Position numbers and translations under genes: made by a program. This document shows positions 51,655 to 60,037 of a stretch of DNA of 64,000 bases, piece by piece. Origin of the DNA: Streptomyces sp. ADI95-17 (GTDB lineage Bacteria > Actinomycetota > Actinomycetes > Streptomycetales > Streptomycetaceae); assembly GCF_003846175.1 (NCBI RefSeq), contig NZ_ML123052.1:36501-100500 (forward strand), written 5' to 3'. Every line of letters starts with the position of its first letter. Within the stretch, counting starts at the first letter, position 1. The notes beneath the pieces were generated by a model. It worked only from the letters and a program-made list of their open reading frames with translations, searched no databases and had not been told where the DNA came from.

Positions 51655-52599
51655 GTGCCGATATCGACCACCGGGCCGCTGTTGTACGGGATGCAGCTGC
51701 CGATCCAGTCGCAGAGCACCATCTACGCCGAGGGGTGGGAGGCGGCGGCCGGTCCGGCCGACCTCGCCGAGATCGCCCGGACCGCCGACCGCACCGGCTT
51801 CGCCTATCTGGCGAGCTGCGACCACGTCGCGGTCCCGCGGCGGCTCGCCGGGGTCATGGGCACCGTCTGGTACGACCCGGTCGCCACCCTCGCCCACCTC
51901 GCCGGGATCACCGAGCGGGTCCTGCTGATGAGTCATGTCGCCGTCGTCGGCCTGCGGCACCCCCTGATCACCGCCAAGCAGTACGCCACCCTCGACCACC
52001 TCAGCGGCGGCCGGCTGATCCTCGGCGTCGGCGCCGGGCACGTGGCGGAGGAGTTCGAGGCGCTCGGGGCGGACTTCGACGGTCGGGGCGGGGTGCTCGA
52101 CGAGACCATCGACGCGCTGAAGGCGGCTCTCGGCCCGCAGGAGTACCCGGAGTTCACGGGGGAGCGGTTCTCCTTCGGCGGCCTCGGGCAGCTGCCGCGC
52201 CCGGCCCAGGAGCGGGTGCCGGTCTGGGTGGGCGGCTCCTCGCCGGCGGCGGTGCGCCGGGCGGCCGTACGGGGCGACGGCTGGCTGCCGCAGGGCGATC
52301 CGCGGGAGAAGCTGCCCGCGCAGATCGCCCGGCTGAAGGAGCTGCGGGAGGCGGCCGGGGTGGAGGAGCCCATCGTCATCGGTGCGATCACCGAGCCGCT
52401 GTACGTCGGCGAGCCGGACTGGTCCGTCGGGCGGCGCACCCTGACCGGAAAGCCGGAGGCCCTCGCCGAGTCGCTGCGCGCGTACGGGGCCATGGGCGTC
52501 CACCAGATCCAGGTGCGGTTCCGCAGCCGGAGCCGCAGCGAACTGACCGACCAGATGGCGGCGTTCGCCGCCGAGGTCGCACCCCATCTCGACAGGTAG
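51655..52599 (+). CDS. LLM-class flavin/F420-dependent oxidoreductase
   Basis: 314 residues, bacterial luciferase-like TIM barrel. Seen are IARTADRTGFAYLASCDH near the start, the LGVGAGHVAEEFEALG nonprolyl loop, and VPVWVGGSSPAAVRRAAVRGDGWLP near 178-204, the F420-class pattern. It would carry out hydride transfer or monooxygenation with F420H2 or FMNH2. The GTG start has GGGAGGAGG upstream. The SDR gene follows after ten bp. Confidence 0.9.
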   Translation: MPISTTGPLLYGMQLPIQSQSTIYAEGWEAAAGPADLAEIARTADRTGFAYLASCDHVAVPRRLAGVMGTVWYDPVATLAHLAGITERVLLMSHVAVVGLRHPLITAKQYATLDHLSGGRLILGVGAGHVAEEFEALGADFDGRGGVLDETIDALKAALGPQEYPEFTGERFSFGGLGQLPRPAQERVPVWVGGSSPAAVRRAAVRGDGWLPQGDPREKLPAQIARLKELREAAGVEEPIVIGAITEPLYVGEPDWSVGRRTLTGKPEALAESLRAYGAMGVHQIQVRFRSRSRSELTDQMAAFAAEVAPHLDR

Positions 52600-52609
52600 G
52601 AGTCAGGCC

Positions 52610-53407
52610 ATGGGCAAGCTGGACGGGCGGACCGTACTCATCAGCGGTGCGGCGCGCGGGCAGGGCGAGCAGGAGGCGCGGCTGTTCGCCGCGGAGGGTG
52701 CGCGGGTGGTGATCGCCGATGTGCTCGACGAGCAGGGCGAGGCGCTGGCCGAGGAGCTGCGGGGCGAGCTGGGGAAGGACGCCGCCCGCTTCGTCCACCT
52801 GGACGTGAGCCGGGAGGAGGACTGGCAGGGCGCGGTCGCCGCCGCGAAGGACGCCTTCGGCCGGATCGACGGGCTGGTCAACAACGCGGGGATCCTCCGG
52901 TTCAACGAGCTGGTGAGCACGCCGCTGGAGGAGTTCCAGCAGGTGGTGCAGGTCAATCAGGTGGGCGCGTTCCTCGGGATCAAGAACGTCGCGCCCGAGA
53001 TCGGGGCCGCGGGCGGCGGGACCATCGTCAACACCGCCTCGTACACCGGACTCACGGGCATGGCGTTCGTGGGCGCCTACGCCGCCACCAAGCACGCGGT
53101 GCTCGGCCTGACCCGGGTGGCCGCGATGGAGCTGGCCGGGAAGGGGATACGGGTCAACGCCGTCTGCCCCGGGGCCGTGGACACCGCGATGACCAATCCG
53201 GCGGCGCTGGACCCGGCCGCGGACCCGGAGGAGTCCAAGGCGGCGGTGGCCGAGCTGTACCGGAAGCTGGTGCCGTTGGGGCGGATCGGGCGGCCGGAGG
53301 AGGTGGCGGCGCTGGCGCTCTTCCTGACCTCGGAGGACTCCTCGTACATCACCGGACAGCCGTTCGTCATCGACGGGGGATGGCTGGCGGGCGTCAGCCT
53401 GTTCTGA
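52610..53407 (+). CDS. Short-chain dehydrogenase/reductase (steroid-dehydrogenase-like)
   Basis: 265 residues, classical SDR. GAARGQG (13-19), an acidic Asp after beta-2 (IADVLDEQG) that favours NAD, NNAG (91-94), Ser144, and YAATK (Tyr157, Lys161). It resembles 3-alpha/20-beta-hydroxysteroid dehydrogenases and carveol dehydrogenase-type enzymes. It is cotranscribed with the luciferase-like enzyme, suggesting oxidation of an alcohol in a terpenoid or sterol-like catabolic route. Confidence 0.93.
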   Translation: MGKLDGRTVLISGAARGQGEQEARLFAAEGARVVIADVLDEQGEALAEELRGELGKDAARFVHLDVSREEDWQGAVAAAKDAFGRIDGLVNNAGILRFNELVSTPLEEFQQVVQVNQVGAFLGIKNVAPEIGAAGGGTIVNTASYTGLTGMAFVGAYAATKHAVLGLTRVAAMELAGKGIRVNAVCPGAVDTAMTNPAALDPAADPEESKAAVAELYRKLVPLGRIGRPEEVAALALFLTSEDSSYITGQPFVIDGGWLAGVSLF

Positions 53408-53409
53408 CC

Positions 53410-53491
53410 GTAGCTGACGATGCGTCAGCTATTGACGGGTAACGGTGCCGGTGGAACAGTCGGACGCATCAAGATCTGACGGAGTGTCAGA
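53410..53491. promoter_or_regulatory. Two CTGAC-N5-GTCAG operators before the second LLM gene
   Basis: TAGCTGAC-GATGC-GTCAGCTA (53410-53430, eight-bp arms) and TCTGAC-GGAGT-GTCAGA (53475-53491) are perfect inverted repeats with the same core and spacing. They occupy the 108-bp gap upstream of the next gene. Confidence 0.85.
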
Positions 53492-53515
53492 AACGATTGA
53501 GGACGGTGAACCCCC

Positions 53516-54637
53516 TTGGAATTCGGGCTCTTTGTACAGGGGTATGTGCCCGCCGCACGGGCCAAGGTCGACCCCGAGGCAGAGCACAAGGCGCTGATCG
53601 AGGAGACCGAGTACGTCATCCAGGCGGACAAGTCCGGCTTCAAGTACGCCTGGGCCTCCGAGCACCACTTCCTGGAGGAGTACTCGCACATCTCGGCCAA
53701 CGACGTGTACCTGGGATACCTGGCGCACGCCACCGACCGCATCCACCTCGGGTCGGGCATCTTCAACCCGCTGGCCCCGGTCAACCACCCGGTGAAGGTG
53801 GCCGAGAAGGTCGCCATGCTCGACCACCTGTCGGAGGGGCGCTTCGAGTTCGGCTCGGGGCGCGGGGCCGGCAGCCACGAGATCCTCGGGTTCATGCCGG
53901 GCATCACCGACATGAACCACACCAAGGAACTCTGGGAGGAGACCATCGCCGAGTTCCCCAAGATGTGGCTCCAGGACGAGTACGTCGGCTTCCAGGGCAA
54001 GCACTGGTCGCTGCCGCCGCGCAAGATCCTGCCCAAGCCGTACGGGAAGTCGCACCCGGCGATGTGGTACGCGGCCGGCTCGCCGTCCTCGTACGCGATG
54101 GCGGGCAGGAAGGGGCTCGGCGTGCTGGGCTTCAGCGTGCAGAAGGTCTCCGACATGGAGTGGGTCGTCGAGTCCTACAAGACGGCCGTCAAGGACGCCG
54201 AACCCGTCGGGGACTTCGTCAACGACAACGTCATGGTCACCTCCACGGCCATCTGCGCCGAGACGCACGCCAAGGCCGTCGAGATCGCGGTGGGCGGCGG
54301 GCTGAACTACCTCCAGTCGCTGCTCTTCCGCTACCACGACACCTTCCCCCGGCCGGACGGCATCCCGGAGTGGCCCGAGCTGCTCCCGGAGTACACCGAG
54401 GAGATCATCGAGCTGCTGATCGCCGAGGAGCTGATGATCTGCGGCGACCCGGACGAGGTGCTGGCGCAGTGCAAGCGGTGGGAGCAGGCGGGGGCGGACC
54501 AGCTGAGCTTCGGGCTGCCGATCGGGGTGAGCCGTCAGGACACGCTGAACTCGATCAAGCTGATCGGTGAGCACGTGATCCCGAAGATCGACACGGACCC
54601 GGTGCACCGGACCTCGCGGTTCCGCGACGCGGCGTAG
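53516..54637 (+). CDS. LLM-class flavin-dependent monooxygenase-like protein
   Basis: 373 residues. A TTG start (MEFGLF) is required unless a later start truncates beta-1; a GAGGACGGTG site lies upstream. Luciferase-like features are AWASEHHFLEEYSHISANDVYLGYLA, LGSGIFNPLAPVNHPVKVAEKVAMLDHLSEGRFEFGSGRGAG, and PMWYAAGSPSSYAMAGRKGLG. It is longer than the first LLM protein and closer to the alkanal or alkane-type monooxygenase branch. It is under the CTGAC operators and upstream of the amidohydrolase gene. Confidence 0.9.
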   Translation: MEFGLFVQGYVPAARAKVDPEAEHKALIEETEYVIQADKSGFKYAWASEHHFLEEYSHISANDVYLGYLAHATDRIHLGSGIFNPLAPVNHPVKVAEKVAMLDHLSEGRFEFGSGRGAGSHEILGFMPGITDMNHTKELWEETIAEFPKMWLQDEYVGFQGKHWSLPPRKILPKPYGKSHPAMWYAAGSPSSYAMAGRKGLGVLGFSVQKVSDMEWVVESYKTAVKDAEPVGDFVNDNVMVTSTAICAETHAKAVEIAVGGGLNYLQSLLFRYHDTFPRPDGIPEWPELLPEYTEEIIELLIAEELMICGDPDEVLAQCKRWEQAGADQLSFGLPIGVSRQDTLNSIKLIGEHVIPKIDTDPVHRTSRFRDAA

Positions 54638-54643
54638 TGGCTT

Positions 54644-54660
54644 CGGGGGCGCTGCCCCCG
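54644..54660 (+). terminator. Short hairpin after the second LLM gene
   Basis: Seven-bp CGGGGGC / GCCCCCG stem with a three-nt loop, seven nt past the stop. Confidence 0.5.
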
Positions 54661-54732
54661 GACCCCCGCTCCTCGATCGCCGGAGGAGTTCGACCGGACC
54701 AGCGGCGTCTTCCCGGACCGCCGCTCCGTGGA

Positions 54733-54767
54733 GCCGGGGTGCGTACCGCGGCCGTGCGCACCCCGGC
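54733..54767 (+). other. Hairpin in the 5' leader of the amidohydrolase gene
   Basis: Perfect 11-bp inverted repeat (GCCGGGGTGCG / CGCACCCCGGC) with a 13-nt loop, 34 bp before the ATG. It may affect mRNA stability or partial readthrough. Confidence 0.5.
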
Positions 54768-54801
54768 TGCACATCCACCCACCACAGAAGGGACCCCCGT
54801 C

Positions 54802-56541
54802 ATGCTCGACCACCTCATCCGCGGAGCGACCGTCGTGGACGGCACCGGCGGGCCCTCGTACCCCGCCGACCTCGGTATCCGCGACGGCCGCATCGCCGTC
54901 GTCGCCGAGCCGGGCACGCTCACCGAGGAGGCCGTCACCACCGAGGACGCCACCGGTCTGGTCCTCGCGCCCGGGTTCGTCGACCCGCACACCCACTACG
55001 ACGCCCAGCTCTTCTGGGATCCGTACGCCACCCCGTCCATGAACCACGGGGTCACCACCGTCGCCGGGGGCAACTGCGGGTTCACGCTCGCCCCGCTGCA
55101 CCCCGGGCGCCCGGAGGACGCCGACTACACCCGCCGGATGATGTCGCGGGTGGAGGGCATGGCCCTCAAGGCGCTGGAGGAGGGCGTGGACTGGACGTGG
55201 TCCAGCTTCCGCGAGTACCTCGACGCCCTCGAAGGGCGGATCGCAGTCAACGCCGGGTTCATGGTCGGGCACTGCGCCCTGCGCAGGCACGTCATGGGCG
55301 CCGACGCGATCGGCGGACAGCCCACCCCCGAACAGCTCGACGCCATGCTCGCGCTGTTCCACGACGCGATGGACGCCGGGGCCTGGGGGCTGTCCACCAC
55401 CCAGTCCGCCACCCACTCCGACGGCGACGGGCAGCCCGTCGCCTCCCGGCACGCCCTGCCCGAGGAACTCCTCGCCCTCTCCCGGGCCGTCGGCGAGCAC
55501 GAGGGCACCCAGCTCGAAGCGATCGTGGCCGGCTGCCTCGACCAGTTCGCCGACGAGGAGATCGAGCTGCTCGTCGACATGACCGCCACCGCCGGACGCC
55601 CGCTGAACTGGAACGTCCTCACCATCGACGCCGCCGTCCCCGAACGCGTACCGCGTCAGCTCGTACCCAGCGAACGGGCCCGCCGGGCCGGAGGCCGGAT
55701 CGTCGCGCTGACCATGCCGATCCTCACCCCGATGAACATGTCGCTCGGCACCTTCTGCGCCCTCAACCTCATACCCGGCTGGGGCGACATCCTCGCCCTC
55801 CCCGTCCCCGAGCGCATCGAACGGCTCCGTGACGCCGGCACCCGCGCCGAGATGCTCCGCCGCGCCGACAGCAAGGAGGCCGGCGTCTTCCGCCGCCTCG
55901 CCGACTTCGGCCGGTACGTCATCGGCGACACCTACAGCGAGGCCAACGAGGGACTGACCGGGCGCGTGGTGCGCGACATCGCCGCCGAACGCGGACTGGA
56001 CCCCTTCCACTGCCTGGTCGAGATCTGCGCCGCCGACGAGCTGCGCACGGTGCTGTGGCCGATGCCCACCGACAACGACCCCGGCTCCTGGGCGCTGCGC
56101 CGCGAGACCTGGGAGCACGAGGACGTCATGCTCGGCGGCTCCGACGCGGGCGCGCACCTGGACCGGATGTGCGGTGCCCCGTACACCACCCGGTTCATCG
56201 GGGACTGCCTGCGCGGACGCAGGCTCGTCACCCTGGAGCGGGCGGTGAAGATGCTCACCGACGACCCCGCCCGGCTCTTCGGCCTCCGCGAGCGGGGCCG
56301 GATCGAGGAGGGCTTCCACGCCGACCTCGTCCTCTTCGACCCGGAACGCATCGACGCCGGGCCCGCCACCCTCGTCCACGACCTGCCCGGCGACAGCCCC
56401 CGGCTCGACTCCAGGGCCATCGGCATCGTCTCGGTCCGGGTCAACGGGGTGGAGACGCTGCGCGACGACAAGGTGACCGGCGCGGTCCCCGGCACGGTGC
56501 TCCGTTCCGGCCGCGACACCCGGACGGTGAGCACCGTATGA
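54802..56541 (+). CDS. Amidohydrolase (N-acyl-D-amino-acid deacylase-like)
   Basis: 579 residues from the ATG with AAGGGA upstream. Amidohydrolase family 3: the metal-binding HTH at residues 63-65 (GFVDPHTHYDAQLFWDP), GVTTVAGGNCGFTLAPL, and GGSDAGAHLDRMCGAPYTTRF with a further Asp/His, then LFGLRERGRIEEGFHADLVLFDPE as the C-terminal beta-sandwich. The enzyme would hydrolyse an amide or cyclic amide. It overlaps the aldehyde dehydrogenase gene by ATGA, so the two act in one route. Confidence 0.92.
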   Translation: MLDHLIRGATVVDGTGGPSYPADLGIRDGRIAVVAEPGTLTEEAVTTEDATGLVLAPGFVDPHTHYDAQLFWDPYATPSMNHGVTTVAGGNCGFTLAPLHPGRPEDADYTRRMMSRVEGMALKALEEGVDWTWSSFREYLDALEGRIAVNAGFMVGHCALRRHVMGADAIGGQPTPEQLDAMLALFHDAMDAGAWGLSTTQSATHSDGDGQPVASRHALPEELLALSRAVGEHEGTQLEAIVAGCLDQFADEEIELLVDMTATAGRPLNWNVLTIDAAVPERVPRQLVPSERARRAGGRIVALTMPILTPMNMSLGTFCALNLIPGWGDILALPVPERIERLRDAGTRAEMLRRADSKEAGVFRRLADFGRYVIGDTYSEANEGLTGRVVRDIAAERGLDPFHCLVEICAADELRTVLWPMPTDNDPGSWALRRETWEHEDVMLGGSDAGAHLDRMCGAPYTTRFIGDCLRGRRLVTLERAVKMLTDDPARLFGLRERGRIEEGFHADLVLFDPERIDAGPATLVHDLPGDSPRLDSRAIGIVSVRVNGVETLRDDKVTGAVPGTVLRSGRDTRTVSTV

Positions 56542-58004
56542 GCGACGACGGAAAGCGGCGCCTGTTCATCGGCGGCCGGTGGACCGAGCCCGACCACGGC
56601 CACTACGAGGTGATCGACCCGGCCACCGAGGAGGTGGTCGGCCTCGCCCCGGAGGCGAGCCGCGAGCAGGTGTACGCGGCGGCGGCCGCGGCCCGGGAGG
56701 CCTTCGCCACCTGGTCCCGGACCCGTCCCGAGGAGCGGGCCGAGATCCTGGACCGGGCGGCCGGTCTGATGCTGCGCGACCTCGACGGCAACGCCGCGCT
56801 CGCCCGCGCGGAGAGCGGCGCCACCACGGGGACGGCCCGGGGCATGCAGGTCGCCGTGGGCGCCTCACGCTTCCGCCGGTACGCCAGGGGCGCCCTGGAG
56901 CCGGTCGAGGAGGCGATCACGCCGCAGATCAACGAGGCCGGGCCGATGGGGCGGGCGGGCGTCTTCGGGGCGCTGGCCGTCCGCCAGCCGGTCGGCGTCG
57001 TCACCTGCATCACCTCGTACAACAACCCCTGGGCCAACCCGGCGGGCAAGGTGGCGCCCGCGCTGGCCATGGGCAACACGGTCGTCGTGAAGCCCGCCCC
57101 GCAGGACCCGCTCTCCGTCTACCGGATGGCCGAGGCGCTCGAAGCGGCGGGCGTTCCGCCGGGCGTCGTCAATGTCGTCACCGGGTCGGGCCCGGAGGCG
57201 GGCGAGGCCGCCGTCGACTCACCGGACGTCGACATGGTCAGCTTCACCGGCTCCACGGCGGTCGGGCAGCGCATCGCGGAGGTGTGCGGGCGCGGGATGA
57301 AGCGGCAGCTGATGGAGCTGGGCGGGAAGGGCGCCGCGCTCGTCCTCGACGACGCGGACCTCGACTCCGCGGCGGCGGGCATCGGCACCACGTTCTCCTT
57401 CTACAGCGGACAGATCTGTACGGCCCCGACCAGGGTCCTGGTCCAGCGCGATGTCCATGACGCGCTGATCGAGAAGCTCGCCGCCTACGCCGGTCATCTG
57501 AAGGTGGGTGACCCGGCGGCCAGGGGCACGGTGGTCGGCCCGGTCATCTCGGCCGCCCATCGCGACCGCGTCGAGTCGTACATCGAGCTGGGCCGGAAGG
57601 AGGGGGCGAGGGTCGTCACGGGCGGCGAACGCCCGGCCGGGCTCGACCGCGGTTTCTATGTCGCCCCGACCCTGCTCGCCGACTGCACCAACGAGATGCG
57701 CGTCGTCCGCGAGGAGATCTTCGGACCGGTCGTCGTGGTCGTCCCCTTCGACGACGAGGAGGAGGGCATCGCGCTCGCCAACGACAGCGACTACGGGCTG
57801 ATCGACTACGTCTGGTCCTCGGACGTGGCCCGCGCTTTCAGAGCGGCCCGGCGGCTGCGGGCCGGCGGGGTCGGTGTGAACACCATCGGGCGGAACATGG
57901 AGGCCCCGTTCGGCGGGTTCAAGAAGAGCGGTGTCGGGCGCGATGTCGGCTCGTACGCCCTGCACGCGTACAGCGAACTCCAGTCGATCGTCTGGCCCGG
58001 CTGA
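56538..58004 (+). CDS. Aldehyde dehydrogenase family protein
   Basis: 488 residues. Catalytic Glu260 (LMELGGKGAAL) and Cys294 (SGQICTAPTRV) are present, with the NAD-binding SFTGSTAVGQRI and SYNNPWANP near 160-168. It oxidises an aldehyde to an acid with NAD(P)+. Translational coupling to the amidohydrolase indicates a shared pathway. A very strong terminator follows. Confidence 0.95.
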   Translation: MSDDGKRRLFIGGRWTEPDHGHYEVIDPATEEVVGLAPEASREQVYAAAAAAREAFATWSRTRPEERAEILDRAAGLMLRDLDGNAALARAESGATTGTARGMQVAVGASRFRRYARGALEPVEEAITPQINEAGPMGRAGVFGALAVRQPVGVVTCITSYNNPWANPAGKVAPALAMGNTVVVKPAPQDPLSVYRMAEALEAAGVPPGVVNVVTGSGPEAGEAAVDSPDVDMVSFTGSTAVGQRIAEVCGRGMKRQLMELGGKGAALVLDDADLDSAAAGIGTTFSFYSGQICTAPTRVLVQRDVHDALIEKLAAYAGHLKVGDPAARGTVVGPVISAAHRDRVESYIELGRKEGARVVTGGERPAGLDRGFYVAPTLLADCTNEMRVVREEIFGPVVVVVPFDDEEEGIALANDSDYGLIDYVWSSDVARAFRAARRLRAGGVGVNTIGRNMEAPFGGFKKSGVGRDVGSYALHAYSELQSIVWPG

Positions 58005-58017
58005 ACCGGCACGCGAC

Positions 58018-58046
58018 CGTGGGTGTCCGCTGAGCGGACACCCACG
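58018..58046 (+). terminator. Strong terminator closing the catabolic cluster
   Basis: Thirteen-bp perfect stem CGTGGGTGTCCGC / GCGGACACCCACG with a three-nt loop, then GGAAAATTT. Confidence 0.92.
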
Positions 58047-58251
58047 GGAAAATTTGAATGCCCCCAAAACGGGCAGTGCTGCGATTCCCGTACGCTGCTG
58101 CGACCGAGGCTCGACCTCGCATCGGAAGGTGATAGTCGCAAGTAGCCTTCAATTAACGCTCCTGTTTCCGTATTGTTGCCTGGAATTCAAGGATGAGACG
58201 GCGGAGTCTCGCCTTCCAGATGTGGAAATCGCAGCGTTTATCGTCCTTTTC

Positions 58252-59817
58252 ATGACTCAGCTGGACGCGCGGCCACAGGCCGGAGACACGGTAAGGGGCA
58301 CCGCCCCGGCCGACGGCGGCGTACGCGGCAGGGGCCTCGGCGGGAACTCCGTCGGCCTCATGGGCAGCGCCGTCATCGGCATCTCCACCGTCGCCCCGGT
58401 CTACTGCCTCACCTCCACCCTCGGCTCCACCGCGGGAGAGGTCGGCGTGCAGATGCCCGCCGTCTTCCTGGCCGGCTTCCTGCCGATGCTGCTCGTCGCC
58501 TTCGCGTACCGCGAGCTCAACAAGGCCATGCCGGACTGCGGCACCTCGTTCACCTGGACGGTCAAGGCGTTCGGCCCGCGCATCGGCTGGATGTGCGGCT
58601 GGGGCCTGGTCATCGCGACGATCATCGTCCTGTCGAACCTGGCCGGCGTCGCCACCTCGTACTTCTGGCTGCTGGCCGGCGAGATCACCGGCAACGACTC
58701 GATCGCCGCCCTGGACGACAACAAACCCGTCCACATCCTCACCTGCCTCGCCCTGATCGCGGTCGCCACGGCGATCAGCTACCGGGGGATGACGGCCACC
58801 AAGGGCATCCAGTACGCGCTGGTGGGCCTCCAGCTGGTGGTCCTCGCGCTGTTCGTGGCGATGGCCGTGCAGAAGTCGCGGAGCGGGGAGTTCGCCTCGT
58901 CGCTGGACTTCTCCTGGTCCTGGCTGAACCCGTTCGCCGTGCAGTCGTTCGCCGCGTTCACCGCCGGCCTGTCACTGTCGATCTTCATGTTCTGGGGCTG
59001 GGACGCCTGTCTGACCGCCAACGAGGAGACCACCGGCAGCGAGAAGACCCCCGGGCGGGCCGCTCTCATCGCGATGGTCGTGCTCGTGGGCTCCTACCTG
59101 GCGACCGGTGTCGCCGCCCAGATGGCCGTCGGCTCCGGCACCTCCGGGCTCGGCCTCGCCAACCCCGGCACCTCGGACAACGTCTTCGCCGCGCTCGCCG
59201 GCCCGGTCATGGGCCCCGGCCTGGGCATCCTGCTCTTCGTCGCGGTGCTCGCCTCGGCCGCCGCGAGCCTGCAGACCACCTTCATCCCGGTGGCCCGCAC
59301 GGTGCTGGCGATGTCCACGTACGAGGCCCTGCCCGCCTCGTACTCCCGGGTCCACCCGCGCTTCCGGACCCCGGGCCGGGCCACGGTCACCGCGGGCGTC
59401 GCGACCGGCGTCTTCTACACGGTGATGACCCTGGTCAGCGAGCACGTCCTGGTCGACACCATCTACGCGCTCGGCCTCATGATCTGCTTCTACTACGCGC
59501 TGACCGCGTTCGCCTGCGCCTGGTTCTTCCGCGCCGACCTGACCCGCTCCTTCCGCGACCTGGTCTTCAAGGGCCTGTTCCCGGGCGTCGGCGGCATCCT
59601 GCTCACCGCGGTCTTCGGCAAGACCCTCTACGACATGTGGGATCCGGCCTACGGCTCCGGCTCCTCGGTCTTCGGGGTCGGCTCGGTGTTCGTCATCGGC
59701 GTCGGGCTGCTGCTGCTCGGCGTGGTGCTGATGCTGGTGATGCAGCGCCGCAGCCCGGCGTTCTTCCGCGGCGAGGTGCTGACCAAGGAGACCCCGGCCC
59801 TGGTCGTGGAGGACTAG
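58252..59817 (+). CDS. APC-family amino acid permease
   Basis: 521 residues from the ATG at 58252; the frame is open for 300 bp upstream but that part shows no folded pattern. About 12-14 helices are predicted. N-terminal GLMGSAVIGISTVAPVYCLTSTLG and the TM8 region (FMFWGWDACLTANEETTGSEKTPGRAALIA) fit the APC superfamily used for amino acids or polyamines. The 205-bp leader is relatively AT-rich and includes a small dyad GAGAC-N6-GTCTC. It sits beyond the catabolic cluster terminator, so it has its own promoter. Confidence 0.93.
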   Translation: MTQLDARPQAGDTVRGTAPADGGVRGRGLGGNSVGLMGSAVIGISTVAPVYCLTSTLGSTAGEVGVQMPAVFLAGFLPMLLVAFAYRELNKAMPDCGTSFTWTVKAFGPRIGWMCGWGLVIATIIVLSNLAGVATSYFWLLAGEITGNDSIAALDDNKPVHILTCLALIAVATAISYRGMTATKGIQYALVGLQLVVLALFVAMAVQKSRSGEFASSLDFSWSWLNPFAVQSFAAFTAGLSLSIFMFWGWDACLTANEETTGSEKTPGRAALIAMVVLVGSYLATGVAAQMAVGSGTSGLGLANPGTSDNVFAALAGPVMGPGLGILLFVAVLASAAASLQTTFIPVARTVLAMSTYEALPASYSRVHPRFRTPGRATVTAGVATGVFYTVMTLVSEHVLVDTIYALGLMICFYYALTAFACAWFFRADLTRSFRDLVFKGLFPGVGGILLTAVFGKTLYDMWDPAYGSGSSVFGVGSVFVIGVGLLLLGVVLMLVMQRRSPAFFRGEVLTKETPALVVED

Positions 59818-59847
59818 GGCTGTCCGGGGGCCTGCCCGGCGGAAAAA

Positions 59848-59869
59848 CCCCGTGCGGACGGACACGGGG
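59848..59869 (+). terminator. Hairpin after the permease gene
   Basis: Seven-bp stem CCCCGTG / CACGGGG with an eight-nt loop, 31 nt after the stop, overlapping the region that could hold the glycosyltransferase promoter. Confidence 0.55.
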
Positions 59870-59875
59870 CCGGGC

Positions 59876-59881
59876 TAGGGT
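59876..59881 (+). promoter_or_regulatory. Possible -10 element (TAGGGT) of the leader peptide/glycosyltransferase transcript
   Basis: TAGGGT ends seven bases before the nonapeptide ATG, so the transcript could be leaderless. An AAAAA tract (59843-59847) lies just upstream of a poor -35 region, the layout described for WhiB7/WblC-activated promoters. It partly overlaps the permease hairpin, so this is tentative. Confidence 0.4.
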
Positions 59882-59888
59882 TCCCGGC

Positions 59889-59918
59889 ATGTACTTCATG
59901 TATCAGATCTACGGCTGA
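59889..59918 (+). CDS. Nonapeptide upstream ORF (MYFMYQIYG)
   Basis: A nine-codon frame, ATG to TGA, 119 bp before the glycosyltransferase start. The product is rich in aromatic residues (three Tyr, one Phe). Its position directly before two stem-loops and a macrolide-inactivating type of gene is that of drug-responsive leader peptides. Coding is not proven. Confidence 0.5.
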   Translation: MYFMYQIYG

Positions 59919-59924
59919 CACACG

Positions 59925-59989
59925 GGCGGGGCGAGTACCCCGCCGCACCCGAGTGCGCGCCACGGTGTTCCGTCCCGTGGCCGGCGCAC
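59925..59989 (+). promoter_or_regulatory. Two stem-loops between the nonapeptide and the glycosyltransferase
   Basis: Hairpin 1: GGCGGGG / CCCCGCC, loop six nt (59925-59944). Hairpin 2: a 13-bp stem with a two-nt bulge, GTGCGCGCCACGG pairing with CCGTGGC and GCGCAC (59953-59989). They resemble an attenuator or translational switch. Confidence 0.6.
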
Positions 59990-60037
59990 CGGTTCGTCGT
60001 GTCCCATTTCCCGTAGACCTGAAACGAGTGATCATCC

